Shown here: piece after piece, positions 22,419 through 34,800 of the stretch
Layout of the letters: each line of letters begins with the position of its first letter
Position numbering within the stretch: position 1 is the stretch's first letter
From: Linanthus parryae
Taxonomy: Eukaryota > Streptophyta > Magnoliopsida > Ericales > Polemoniaceae
Length of the DNA: 64,000 nt
Direction: 5' to 3'
NCBI GenBank assembly: GCA_023055425.1
Contig: JALGPY010000007.1
Coordinates: 19,788,001 to 19,852,000, forward strand
Translations under genes and position numbers: made by a program
The notes under the pieces: model-generated
Databases searched by the model: none
Seen by the model: the letters and a program-made list of their open reading frames with translations, nothing else
What the model was told of the DNA's origin: nothing

Positions 22419-24217
22419 TCTGGTAAGTGTGTTGGTGGAGTGAAAAACTCTTCTGGCTGCGTATCATCATAATTCATACCTTCCCAAAATGCCGGTGGTG
22501 TAAGATTATTCTAACTCAAGGTAATGTCCAATCAACATTTCTTCATGATGCATGGGGGTAGGGATATCTTCGGGAGCAACAACAATGTACACGCTTTCTG
22601 TAAGGGTCATGAGGATCAAAATCTCTAATCCTTAATGTATATAAGGGTCTTCCTGCTGTAATCAAGTATTGCAAATTCTACATATAGGCCGGGGTAGTGA
22701 TTTTTTTTCTCTCAAAAGCATGAACAACTTGGACAAGGCCCTTATGACATAAGGAGGCGAAATTTCCACGAAAATAGGCCTTTTTGGCTGGCTTTATACA
22801 GAAATAGGCTTTACTTGAGCGAAAACACCAAAATAGTCTTGTTTTAAAGCAAGACATGAAATCTTGATTTCTTTGCATACAACCAAGACTTGAAACCTTG
22901 GTTTCACATACTACAAAAACAAACTTTTCCCATGTTTTTTTTACATTCAGTGTTTTTACTATGTGTTTTAAAACAATCAGTTATATTCTAAAAAAGAACA
23001 AAAACACAACAACGATTCAGAGCTCTATCTAAGGGCGATCAGGAGGGGCGATTTAGGTGGATCATCTAGAAGCTCGAGATATGCATGTGTTCGATAGAAA
23101 GACCAGTCCAAGTCAATTAAAATACCATCAAGCTTAACCAAATCATCTGCATTTTTCTTGTAGTAGTTATCCATTTGAAAAACCATAAATATGAATCCAA
23201 ACATACATAGACTTAAACTTACTGTTATCTGTAATGGAGAAGTTGTATCATTTCTTAAACCAAGAGAGTTTTGGCTTTGATATTGATGATCTTCTCGCTG
23301 AGAACTGTCTGCATGTCATATTGATTTTGAAAATGCAGAAAGCAGTACTCATCTTTTTTGTCTACATATACTTTATTCTTTGTTTTTCATCCGTTGTTGA
23401 TGTCTTGCTGCATGGTAACTGGTGAGAGCATTCTATCATCAAGCATTTAGCAACAAGTGTGAAGTTCTACAAACTTCTGGGTGCGTGAATAAGATATGCA
23501 TAAGGTGGCATAACATGGCCTCTTTTATCCAGTTGTTCATGATCCATGTCTGAAGCGGACTCAGTGTCCCTAGCTGAAGGGGTGGGGGAGGAGAGCCCTC
23601 ATACTGCTGCATAAAAGAACCAAAGGAGAGCAACAACAAAGGAGAAAAAACAATTAAAATATGCTTTTATGCAAGTAAAGACAGAGGAGAGATACATGTA
23701 GAGCATAGATGAAAATAATATTTTTCAAGTAGTCTAAGGCTATGGTGATTACTTAGGCTATATGTGAAAATTATTTGAGTAATTCTATGGTGAAGAGGAG
23801 TTGAAGGGTTATGGAGTGGAAAGAAAGTAATTCAGCTATGTGCATGGAAAGAGGTGAGTTGAAAGATGGAGATTTCGTGTAGGGATGTGATAGATTTAGA
23901 GTTGAGATTTGCTAATTCTATGAATAGAATGATTAGAAGGGAAGGTTCAATATACATCTTTGTGGGGAAGTTGCAGTGAAGGGATGGATGTCAAGCATTT
24001 TGCATATGAAGCTCCTTACGGAGGAAGAAGAGAGTTCAACTTTGGAGAGCAAGTTACCGGATTAATGTTGTATTTATAGTCGATCGTGGTTAAGTTGAGT
24101 ATTAATTATAGTTAATGCTAAGTATGTTTGTTATGAGTAATATTTTACAAATTTATTATTCGAAAAGTAGCTTACCCTCTACAAAGAAAATGTAAACTAC
24201 TATAACAAGAAAATCAC
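22419..24217. other. Intergenic, no gene recognised
   Basis: AT-rich sequence with only short frames up to the hAT target duplication at 24218. Nothing identifiable. Confidence 0.4.
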
Positions 24218-24239
24218 CCTCTATCTAGGGGTGCGATTT

Positions 24240-24440
24240 CGGTTCAACCGAACCGGAACCGAACCGACTGAAGCCGGAACCGGTCGGTTTCGGTTCGGTT
24301 CGGCGGTTCAAAGACCGAGTTCGGTTCGGTTGAACCGGAACCGGTAATTTTGATATGCTAGAACCGAACCCGACCCGTTAACCGGAACCGGATCCTTCAC
24401 CGGTTCGGTTTTCGGTTCGGTTCGGTTCAAGAACCGGTCG
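24240..24440. repeat. Left subterminal GGTTCGG repeat region of the hAT element
   Basis: Many copies of CGGTTCGG and its complement CCGAACCG in both orientations, with CCGGAACCGG palindromes. Placement just inside the TIR fits transposase recognition sites. Confidence 0.75.
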
Positions 24441-24890
24441 GCCATTTTTTTATTTTTTATTTGTTTTGTTTTTGTGTTGATATTTGAATAATTGTTGAAG
24501 TTTTAATTAATAAGTATTAAGTATTAATTAACAAAGTTAGGGTTAGGTAGGGTTCATTAATTAAATTAGGGTTAGGGTTTAGGAATTGTTATTAATTAAT
24601 ACTAGATTTTTTTTAATATTTATGTATTTAGGGAATGTTATTAATGCTTTGAATGTTATGTATTTAAACTTGACAACACTTTTCACAAATATTTAAAAAA
24701 AACATCAAAACTTGACAAATAAGTGGAAAAAACAAAGTAAACTTTTATTATTGATTAAAAGTAAAAACATCAAATGTTAGAAAAAATTGCATCACTATAG
24801 TTTAAGTACATCACAACTAGGTTGGCACCTACTTAACTAACAATCATTTGCATTTTTTCTAATTTACATACAAAGTTCGGGTCTACTTAA

Positions 24891-26926
24891 CTAGGTTGGC
24901 AATTGGTCTACATCTAGGGGAGTGTCCGGGTCTATTCCCAATTCTTTGTAAAGTTCGGTGACCATAACGTCCAAAGGGTGTAGGTCTTGTGTGCGTTTGT
25001 TGGCGTCGCTCCAATCCTTCGAGCATATGAGTACCTCCAATATCTCCGAGGTTAGACACGATCTTTTCTCCGACAAAACTCGTTTACCTGCACTAAAAGT
25101 AGATTCGGGAGGGACTGTAGAAGCGGGAGGGGTTAGTAAATCACGTGTCATTTTAGAAACAATTGGATAAGTTCTTTCATAATTTTTCCACCAATCAAGT
25201 ATACCAAAATTTTCTATGTCTCTCTCCGACACATTTATGAAATAATGTTGGTTGAGAAACAACGTTAATTCCGAGACGCAACTAGTCCCGGTGGGTGCGG
25301 CTTGTGTAGTCTTAAATAAAGAACCAATAGCGTACTTACTCTTACCCTTGCCCTTACCCTTCGGATCGCTCGATGATTTTTGAGAACCACCACTAACACC
25401 AAATTTAGCAAGATATTTATCGTACATAACATTAAGTTCTTGTTTAACTTGTTCAATTATTGGTGATATCACTACGGGTCTATATGGGGTAGTCATGTTT
25501 TCCGAAATTTGGTTTAGCATAAAACCTACGGAAGCATCCTTTTGTCTTGGGTCCAAAATACTTGACAAACAAAAAATCATAGGGATCGTTTCAAAATATT
25601 TGAGAAATTTGTCTTCCATGTCGTTAATTGCCTCGTATAAAATTTCATTCCCCCTATATTGTTGAAAAGCCGACGTTAAAAACAATAGTTGTGGAATAAC
25701 GTTGTTAGTAGTAGGATAATAAACACCCGAATGAATATTAGTGGCGTCATAAAATGGTTCAAGAAACTCTCTTAAGACACTTGCGGCGTTCCAATCATTT
25801 TGTGTAACGGATCCGGGATTGCCATTTTCATTCAAAAAACGTGTGATTGTGGTCTCATAACCTTCAACACTTTTCAACATCAAATAAGTGGAGTTCCATC
25901 TAGTCCTACAATCTCCCCCAAACCTTCTTTTTTTCTTGCCTATTTTAGCACAATAATCCCCAAAAAGTTTTTGTCTTTTGTTTGAAGATGCAATAAAGAG
26001 AATAGCATCACGAATAGGAGAAATATACTCTTCTAGTTTTTTCAAACCAATGCATTGTCAAAAGTAATTGATGTAATTCGTTGATCAATACCCCACTCTT
26101 CAACAATATCGATTATGGCTTCTCCTATGTTTACACCGTTGTGAGGATATGCAACTTCTTGAAATGCAATAACACGTTTTTGTAAAGTCCAATTAGTGTC
26201 AATGTAGTGTGCGGTGACGCAAATATATCCTTTGTTATTTCTACCCGACCACATATCGGAAGTACAACCAACTATGAAATTAGAATCAAAAAATGTTTGC
26301 ATAAGTTCCGCTTTCCTCTCACTATATGTTTGCATTATATTTTTTCTAATAGTGTGTCTACTAATATGCTTATAACCCGGACAAAAAGCGATTTGTACTA
26401 ATGTGTCCCACTCGTTGTCGTCGGTCATATTTAGAGGTTTTTCGGTGGCCATGATATAATGAGATAATGCTTTTATTGCCCTATTTTCTTCGTAGACAAA
26501 AGTAACTACGTTGCCTTGTGCGTCGAATCCTAGTTGGGTTTGGAGCATCGCGTCGCCTACGGCGGGTGTATCTTTCAAAAGTCCGTGTACATTTTGTAAG
26601 TGTTTTCTAAGTGATCCTAATCCACTGGTTTTATCCAACACAAAACTTTTTTGACCATGTTTGCATTTAGCCCTAAATTTTGGTGTACCGTTGGCGTCCA
26701 CACCATCGGGTAATTTATCCATATGTTCCCAAACGGGGCTTTTTTTAGGTTTTTCCGCCTTACGTGTTCTTTTATTACTACCTAAATTCGGATCATTTTC
26801 CTCTATACCGTCAAAAGCATTAGGGCCAAATAAAATGTCCATTTGATCATCAATATCAATTTCTTCGATTATGGGTATGTATTGGTTGTTTTGGTCATCA
26901 AAATTTGCACGAGAAGAAGAAGCCAT
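24891..26926 (-). pseudogene. hAT transposase, internally deleted and frameshifted
   Basis: The N-terminal half (26926-26042, 294 codons) holds a BED-type zinc finger region (residues about 60-115, KCKHGQKSF then LRKHLQNVH) and the start of the RNase H-like catalytic fold (TSDMWSGRNNKGYICVTAHY, then ITFDNA). It stops just after the second catalytic Asp context, FDNA. A second frame (26045-24891) resumes with LEEYISPIRDAILF and RWNSTYLML, and ends with an intact hAT dimerisation region (LDWWKNYERTYPIVSKM, PPESTFSAGKRVLSEKR). In relatives a segment with a Cys-x-x-His motif lies between FDNA and EYISPIRDAI; here it is missing and the frame shifts, so a deletion is the simplest reading. The BED finger also lacks its usual second Cys after KCKH. 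No functional enzyme is expected. Confidence 0.9.
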
Positions 26927-27464
26927 TTTTTTCTTATAGAAATGTGATTAAAAAAAATTAAGTTTTACAAATAAAGCACAAATAATAACACTATCAAATA
27001 GCAAACAACAAAAACTAAAACTTACAAACTCCAAGAATAATTCTTGGAGGTGAAGCGAAACGTCGAAGATTGAAGATGCGTTGCCGAATATGGAAGATGC
27101 GTTGCTCTTGCTTGTCGAATTTTGAAGACGAGAGCGTATGACGATTTTTGAGTGATTTTGATTTTTGAGAGTGTGTGTGGAAATTGGAATTGAGGATTGA
27201 GGAATATGGAGATTGGAGAATGAATTTTGGAGAGTATAGGATGATTTTTGAGTGAAGAATTGTGAGAAATGTTGAGAGAGTTTGTTGATGAAGTGTGAAA
27301 AAAATTGTAGTATGGGTTGGGTATTTATAGGATTTAAAGGAAGGGGAGGGAAGGTGAAAAAAAATAAAAAAAAAAATACAAAAATCGCCCAAACGGTCAC
27401 TGACCGTTCAGGCCTTCTCCAACGGTCACAACCCCAACGTTTGAAAATCCGAACGTTACACACC

Positions 27465-27690
27465 GGTTCCAGGTCGGTTCCGGACCGGTTCCGGTTCCGG
27501 TTCCACCGGTTCCGGTTCCACCGGTTCCGGTTCCGGTTCCGGTTCCGGAATTTACTAAAACCGAACCGTAACCGGAGACCCCCCGGGTCCGGTTCGGTCC
27601 GGTTCTACGGGTCTTCGGTTCGGTTCCGGTTGATTTTATCCGGTTCCAACATAAGCGGTTTCGGTTCGGTTCTCGGGTGAACCGAACCGA
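27465..27690. repeat. Right subterminal GGTTCCGG repeat region of the hAT element
   Basis: Runs of GGTTCCGGTTCC with interspersed ACCGGT, denser than the left side. The array may also overlap the transposase promoter, since the transposase reads leftward from about 26926. Confidence 0.75.
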
Positions 27691-27711
27691 AATCGCAGCT
27701 CTACCTCTATC

Positions 27712-28689
27712 TATAAAGAAAACAACAGTATGACATCCCTTCAACATGTCATATAGGTTGTATAATGGCATAGTTGGGTAAAACTTGAGTGGTCATTACA
27801 AATTGTATATTTGGACTTGTGAAATAATAAGAATTAGTATCTTCCATATTGATAGACTTAAACTTCACGTCGCACCAAAATTCGAAAACTGTAAACTTGT
27901 GTATAACACTCTATTTCGATACAAAACTACATGGTTAAGATCGAGCCTAAACGGATTATTGTTATAGCAAAATTGATAACAATGGATAAAAGGTAAATAG
28001 AGGCAGGTAGACTGCATATAAACAAGAAGTTGACATGTCGGTGCTCGTAAGTTCGAAGCTAGTTACATTTATTCTTAATCAAACATACTTATACGGAGTT
28101 ATTGAATTTTCGGTATTTAATATTAATTAGTAGATTGAAACTCCAATATTTTAACAAAAATAGATTCTTGTAAAATTGTGCACAATATCTCATGGTTAAC
28201 ATTTAGCATAAACATGTTATTGTCATAACTAAGTTGTCAAAAATTGACAAAGTTCATAATAAAATCACGGAATTGACACGTCGAGATCTGCAAAATGACA
28301 CGTCGAATCAACATGCCAAGTTTGACATGAACATAGTGAGAATGATTAAAGCTAAATAGACTGTTAGTAATTAGGAATAGTTTTTTACGAAACGTCAATA
28401 TCATAACTAGCAAATAACCAAATATAATAATCTCAATAGTCCAAACAACTACCTATTACCAACATATAAACAAACCATTAACAACTACAGCTACTACATT
28501 GATTATCAAAAGTAGCGTTCTTGGCAACTCTAAAAGCTCTATCAATCATAGCGCACCAAATTTATTCCACTCTATATGGTTAATTTTGGACTTGAAACGA
28601 GTTATTGCCCAGTTTACGTTGGCAGAGATGACAGACATAAAGTTAAATTATGTGGGTTTACTGTAACAACAAAATTAGAATTGCCATAT
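27712..28689. other. Intergenic, no gene seen
   Basis: Strongly AT-rich and without coding signals. It separates the hAT element from the SINE at 28700. Confidence 0.5.
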
Positions 28690-28699
28690 GAAATTTCAT

Positions 28700-28807
28700 T
28701 TTTTTTTTTTTTTTTGAGAAATTGTTTCTTTCATCAACCGATTTGGAATCCGAGATCTCATGCAGGGGCTTCAAACGCTCTACCACTTGAGCAACCACCC
28801 TATCTCC
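28700..28807 (-). mobile_element. tRNA-derived SINE with target duplication
   Basis: On the minus strand the head reads GTTGCTCAAGTGGTAGAGCG (box A-like), followed by GAGATCTCGGATTCC (box B-like), a short body, and an A tail (the T run 28700-28715 on the plus strand). Flanks GAAATTTCAT (28690-28699) and GAAATTACAT (28808-28817) form a 10-bp target duplication with one mismatch. At about 108 bp it is short for a SINE. Confidence 0.8.
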
Positions 28808-29051
28808 GAAATTACATTTATTCGTAATTAAACACACCCGTGCAAAGTTTTAGAAACGTCGTTAAAACATAATAAAACAACATGGATCAATTATAGCTCA
28901 CTAAAACATAATAAAACAACATGGATCAGGGGCCCAAACACATCTTACCCAAAAAAGGGGCAATTGTGGTTGGTGGGAATCATAACTTAACAAGTGTTGG
29001 GCCTTTAATGCAATTAGCTAGGGGTTATCCTTGTATTTCTAGGAAAGGTCT

Positions 29052-29085
29052 CACGTGCCCTAGCAACAATACTCTGTATATATTG
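29052..29085 (+). promoter_or_regulatory. Putative HAC gene promoter: G-box and TATA box
   Basis: A palindromic CACGTG G-box at 29052 (recognised by bZIP/bHLH factors) is followed by TGTATATATTG near 29076, a good TATA box. A CT-rich stretch near 29220-29285 (CTCTCTCC, TCTCTCTCTCT) follows, typical of plant 5'UTRs. The start site would be near 29110. The leader must be spliced into the exon that begins at 31828. Confidence 0.5.
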
Positions 29086-29516
29086 CACTAGTACACCCCC
29101 CTAGTCGCGGACCATCATAGATAGTCTAAAAAGAATTTCGAACTAGTCTATTTTTTGTTACCTCCAAATTGGAAACCCCTAAAACACAAACCACGCCCTT
29201 CGCTCTCACGCCATTGTTTTCTCTCCGACGTCGCTGTGTTCTTCTTCAGCCTCTCTCCTTCAAGCCGTACGTCTCTCTCTCTCTACGCGCATTAATTCGA
29301 ACATTCGTAATTCATCAATCTTGCGAGTTTTTGTTTGTGTTTTGAATTTTGATCGTGTTTGTTTGTTTTTCCACGAATTGATCGATTATCGTTGGCTAGG
29401 GTTTCGGTAAAAAGATGTTTGAGTTGTGTTTTAGCTATGGTTGGTTTGAATTGTGGTTATATTGATGATGAAAGTAGCGATTTTGGGGGTTTTTGGGGTT
29501 GCTCTAGGTGTGTCAT

Positions 29517-30086
29517 GTAGGATTTTGTTTTGGGGGTGGTTGATTAACTCTAGATGAGTAATTGTATCTGTTTCATGTTTGAGAAAGAAAAAAAAAATTA
29601 TGATCGTGTCTGCGATTTGTGAATTGGGCTGATTGATTTCTGTTGTTGAATTTATGCAACAGATAAGTGAATTGGAACTGTAATTCAGCAAGAGCTTTCG
29701 AGTTATTTACTTTTAGGAAGTATGTTGATTTCCGATATATATAGGAGAGGAAGTTAATGTGATGGTAATTTGGAAACATCACATTAACTTCCTGTAGGAT
29801 TTTGTTTTGGGGGTGCTTAATTAACACTAGATGAGTATTTGTATCTGTTGAATGTGTTTCTCCGCGAAGAGAAAGATAAAAAAATTATAATCATGTCTGT
29901 GATAAGCGTTTCTCGAGCTTTTTGTGTGAATTGGGCTGATTGATTTTTGTTGTTAAATTTATGCAAAGGATAAGTGAATTGGAACTGTAATTCAGCAAGA
30001 GCTTTCGAGTTATTTACTTTTAGGAAGTATGTTGATTTCCGATATATATAGGAGAGGGAGTTAATGTGATGGTAATTTGGAAACAG
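29517..30086. repeat. Tandem duplication in the 5'UTR intron of the HAC gene
   Basis: Two copies, 29517-29778 and 29793-30086, both beginning TGTAGGATTTTGTTTTGGGGG and ending in GTTAATGTGATGGTAATTTGG. The last 130 bases are nearly identical and the middle carries small indels. The location, soon after the promoter in a leader intron, is where intron-mediated enhancement signals often lie. Confidence 0.85.
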
Positions 30087-30966
30087 TCTTTATGATAATG
30101 AGGCTATTTATTTGTGTGACCCTTTACTTGCTGAGCTGGGGGAGGGGCGGCGTTTAAAAATTCGACGTGTTATTTGCAGTGAAATCTGTTATATAAGGAA
30201 GTTGCAATTTGGAGTTATATTAGAGACTAGACGAAGTACAGTTCCTGTTTGGATTATTCTTCAAATATGTTTATTTTAGGCAATGCGTTGTTGTTTGGAT
30301 AATTAGCGGTAATATAAAGTAATTAATGGAATTTAGGGTAATCAAGCATACCCAAGCAGTATCAATCCTATGGGAACTACTCCATCGAACCCTCCAATTA
30401 GATTTGCACGACAATGAGACATAATAAATAACAAAGGTAAGGGCAACCTCACACCATGTAGCCATCTTCTCGGGGGTAGCCAGGTTAGAAAGTTCGTAGT
30501 GGTACAAGGATCAAAAGCGTATTTGTTTGGTGCAAGATTGCTCGAGAATTATTAATTCTTGTTTTGTAGAAACAGTAGAAAGTTATAGAACTAGAATGTT
30601 TTCTGTTCTTCTAGAAACTTTAGTGGGATTTGAAGGCCTACAAGGCTTCTTCTTAGGTCTTCGTACTTGAAGTATCATTGTGTAAAGCTTTGAAAGGATC
30701 AAAAGGAAGAAAATCGTACTTTCAGTGTCAGGTTCAGTTTCACATATTTCCTTGCATGGTAGGTTGGTACGTGATTAATAAGTGAACAAGGTTTGTAGAA
30801 GACCTAGCTTTCTTCTTTTTAATGTACTCGTACACATATTTTTCAAATTTTTGCTCATTGTTGATGGAACTTATGGTGAAGCTATTTGACATATTTGGTG
30901 ACAGAGTAATGCAGATACAGAATTAGAAAAGAGCTCATGTTAGATTAAGAAAAGTTTACAAGAGAT

Positions 30967-31052
30967 GTCACTATGGTATGAATGAGGTTAAGTAAATATG
31001 TCTATGAAGACAATGATATGAATGAGTGTAAGTAAATATGTCTATGAAGAAG
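30967..31052. repeat. Short tandem duplication
   Basis: The segment AAGTAAATATGTCTATGAAG, preceded by ATGAATGAG, occurs twice in close succession. Intronic, no function evident. Confidence 0.55.
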
Positions 31053-31853
31053 CACCCAGAGGGGTGACTAGACAGAGTTTAGATAAGAGTATAAATGGGT
31101 GAAATGTGATGGCTAAAGGGTGTGTACATCTTGTGTCTCTCAGTAAGTTAGATGAACTTTAAAGCTGTAATAGGATAACAGCCAAATAATGGGAATAGAT
31201 ACTTCATGCCTGCTAATGTCGGGTCTCTTATGGTTTCCTTAGGCTGAGGGAATCCCGTAATTCAAGCTTAGTGTTATTTATGTACAAGTTGTTTGGTGGT
31301 TGCAGAATTGCAGGATATATACCAGGTCATAAAAGGAGTGAGTGCTGAGTGGTGTAACTAGAAGAGATGAAACACTAAATGGGTGCATTATAAGAAATAA
31401 GAAGTAGCACTACTAGAATATAAAACAATGTCTCTAGGATGTGATCATGTTGAAAATATGGTCCATCTTTGAGCCTGCAGAAGACCATCCGTGGTGTCCG
31501 TGGTGCAGTCGAAGAACTAATGGTAGTGGAGACGGCAGACAATACACCAGTTATTGCTACGGAAGTGGAATTAAATATTTCAAACTGATTTGAAAATATA
31601 ATATTGAGAAGAAACTAGGGGATGGATTTAAAACCAGTTAGGCAACCTCACCTAATTAGGAAAGAATCAAAGAAAATCCGTTTTTGAGTATGGTTGAGCT
31701 TCCATTCCTGGTTTCAAGTGTTTTGCATGTATCATTTTTCCCTTTTTCTTCAATTGTATAAGTCGTACAGAGTTGTGATGAGTTTATTTATATTGATATT
31801 TACTCTCCGTAACTTTGGTTTTAGCAGAATGAATAATTTTTCATAAACTCAAT

Positions 31854-34800
31854 ATGGATGCGGCATACCAATTGAGTCAGGCAAGCAGGCAGGTGCCAAA
31901 CCACATCTTGGGAGCTGTTCCAAATCATGGGATGTATAACATGAGTATGCATCAAGACTCGACACAACAAGTATATTCCGAAGGTGCTTGGTACAAGGAT
32001 CCAAGATTAGGTCATGCTAATAATTTTGCACCCTCACCTGGTACCTTAAACACTTGGTCTTCGGTTGATTACTCGTTGGTTTCCAGTTCTAAGTGTAACG
32101 CTTTGAGGAGCAATAGTGCTACCGATAGCAGCTTTTTTGGAGATCGGGCTCTTTGCTCTTCAGAAGGTAACTTGGCCGAACATTCCTCAAGTTGGTACAT
32201 TGTGCATATTTGTAATTATATCTCGAAATATGTAAGCCGTAATGGAACTTTTTTACTAAAGATACATCAGTACTGATGAAAAAGTTATTCACCTGGCAGG
32301 ATTCTGTAGTTATGATTATAGCATGGGAGTTGGTACTGCATTTTCAACCTCTGAAGGAAGCAGCTTACTTGCGCCTATGGGAAAACAGCATGCTGCTAAT
32401 CAGATGGTTTTCTCTCCAGAACCGATGTCATGCATCACCTCATGTTCTGATGCAGATATGTACTCCGATACTGGTCTTTATGATGGTGGACCAACTTTTC
32501 CTGGAAGTGGTTTGCTCCCTGTTTCTAAGTTATCGTCAGAGTCACATGTTCAACAAGAGTGTCTCAGTCAAGGTATGTTTTATAACTGAAATTATACTTC
32601 CCGTATTACGAGACCTTGAACAACGGAGAGTTTTTATTGACAAATGAAAATTTATGTATTATCGTAGTTCATTTATTTACTGCCAGCCTCATGAGTTAGT
32701 TTGGTCAAATGGACATCTAGTATTGGTGTTTCTATTACGGTCTTGTGGTATTATTATAATGTTGAAAGACAAGATAAGATTAAGATAAAATATGGTGCGG
32801 TACAGTTAAGGATAAAGCCGGGATTTCAAATAAGGGAAAATCATTGTTTGATCTTAGGATGCCGGTAACGAAGGAACACTTTGCGCCTGTTTGGTGCCAG
32901 TTAAAAAACAGCTCAAAAAAACACCAAATTTGGTGTTTTCTTAAACAGGTGTTTACAGAAAAAAAATGGCTGAAAAGTTAAAAACAGGGTTGCCAAACAG
33001 GACTTCATCATATTCTTGGTGGTATTTGAATAACCAACTTTCGATGGCTTGTTCCACAGAGTTGAGACTATGATAGTTATAGTAATTGTGCTAGTAGTAG
33101 GTCTGAGTCCAATACCCATATTTGGTATCCGTATTTTCGCTTCTGTTCATGTACATGTTCTTTCTCATGTCCTTATCTCCTTCCTGAACATTTCTTCGGG
33201 CAGGTGCTTTGAACATTTACAGTGGCCTCTTACAGAACAATCAGAATATTTTTAGTATGGGGCTTCAATCTCTATTAGGAGAAAATGGAGGCATACAATC
33301 TCCACACATGCAGTTCCTGCAGCAGGGTCTTTGGTCTAGTATGAATTTTGATATGCCCAGTACAACTTGTCAGGATCAAACGGAACCAAATATACAGAAT
33401 TCAGGGTCTCAGCAAATTCATCAGCTGCTCCAGCAGTCTTACATGCAGTTTCATGAGCCGTTGGAAGCCCAATCAAGTTATAATCTATATGGACAAGGTG
33501 ACAATTATAAAGGTTGGATGGGTCAAGATATCTCTACAGGGTCCCATCTTCCTTCAGAAAGCTCTTCATTCCTTAATGGTCTAATTGGAGATGCTCAGCT
33601 TGTGCCTTCAAGGGAAACTGAAAGCATTCTCCTCTCTTACATGAAGCATATAATGACACACAAAGACGGAAACGAAGTTACTTTCACACAATATATGCAT
33701 TCCACAGCATGCACTAATTGCACATGCAGTTGTGACAAGTATTTTACGGTAGCTTCTCATTTCTCTACATGCCGTACTAGGGAGTGCAAAATATGTAGCC
33801 CTGTCCGAAAGTTCTATGATAATGGCAAACCTTCAGTTGGCTCCGTAAAGCGAGCTGTTGGTCAACTAAGCAACTTTTGTGACCCAAATATGAGCTCTGA
33901 GCATTCTCAAATTTATGTTTCGTCGTCCAAAAAGCAGAAGATTGGAAATATGGTCTCCCCAGAAGCTGGAACTTCTTACACAGGTGCGGCTACACTGAAT
34001 CAACCTTGTGAACTTGGACGGTTCTCACACTTAAAGGAATTACCTGAAGCTCTAGTATCTGATTATGTAGCAGTAGCAACTGAGTCCCCTGCTTTTCAAG
34101 ATTCCACAGTGTCAAGTTCATCCGTGAATAGTAGTTCTTGTGTTTTTGATTCCTCAAGGAAGCAACCTAGCGACCTAGGAAGACTCCCACGCTTGCAGGA
34201 ATGGCCTGAAGCTCCAGTCTCAAATGACTGGGACAGAATGGATGTCTCAACTTCTCTTCAAAATCTTAAGAATACTAGTTCAACCAGAAATAATGTTGTT
34301 GAAGCTGCTCAGAGGGCTGGCACATTAAGCACGCCCTGTAAAGAGCTCATTGGTGGTTCTGGAGATGGGGAGACCATTAACATTGGTGGAGATAAAGAGG
34401 AACTAGCAGATAATTCCAATTCTTTGAATTCTTACTGTGTCTCTTTTCCTTCTAATGAGCAGCTTGATTGTCATAATGAAAAGAGTCGCCAAAGGACTGT
34501 GTCTGACCAAGAAACACAGATAAAAAGTGATTTGGCTGCACCAGTAGCCAATTCAGAAATAAAGACTGACGCCTCTAATGAGCACCTTGATTGCCATCAT
34601 GAAGAAAGACGAGAAAGTACCAAGTCTGACCAAGAATCACATATAAAAAGTGATTTGGCTGCACCGGTAGCCAATTCAGAAATAAAGACTGAAGCCTCTA
34701 ATGAGCACCTTGATTTCCATAATGAAGAGAGACGAGAAAGTACTAAGTCTGACCAAGAATCACTTATAAAAAGTGATTTGGGTGCACAAGTAGCTAATTC

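Larger units (their letters stand above)
24226..27703 (-). mobile_element. Ac-like hAT transposon, 3478 bp, structurally complete ends
   Basis: The left end starts TAGGGGTGCGATTTCGG and the right end, reversed, starts TAGAGCTGCGATTTCGG. Both are flanked by CCTCTATC (24218-24225 and 27704-27711), a perfect 8-bp target duplication. Both subterminal regions (about 24240-24440 and 27465-27690) are packed with GGTTCGG / GGTTCCGG repeats, analogous to transposase-binding subterminal repeats of Ac-type elements. The transposase is on the minus strand (24891-26926) but carries an internal deletion. The clean ends suggest a fairly recent insertion, probably mobilised in trans by a functional relative. 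Confidence 0.92.

Noticed and set aside
22678..22878. Minus-strand 66-codon frame
   Set aside because: Short, AT-rich, no motif, no splice context.
24958..26846. Plus-strand open frames opposite the transposase
   Set aside because: Shadows of the minus-strand hAT coding sequence with no family signal.
27015..27463. Minus-strand Phe/Ser-rich frames of 125-171 codons just upstream of the transposase
   Set aside because: AT-rich leader and subterminal DNA of the hAT element; low complexity and no motif.
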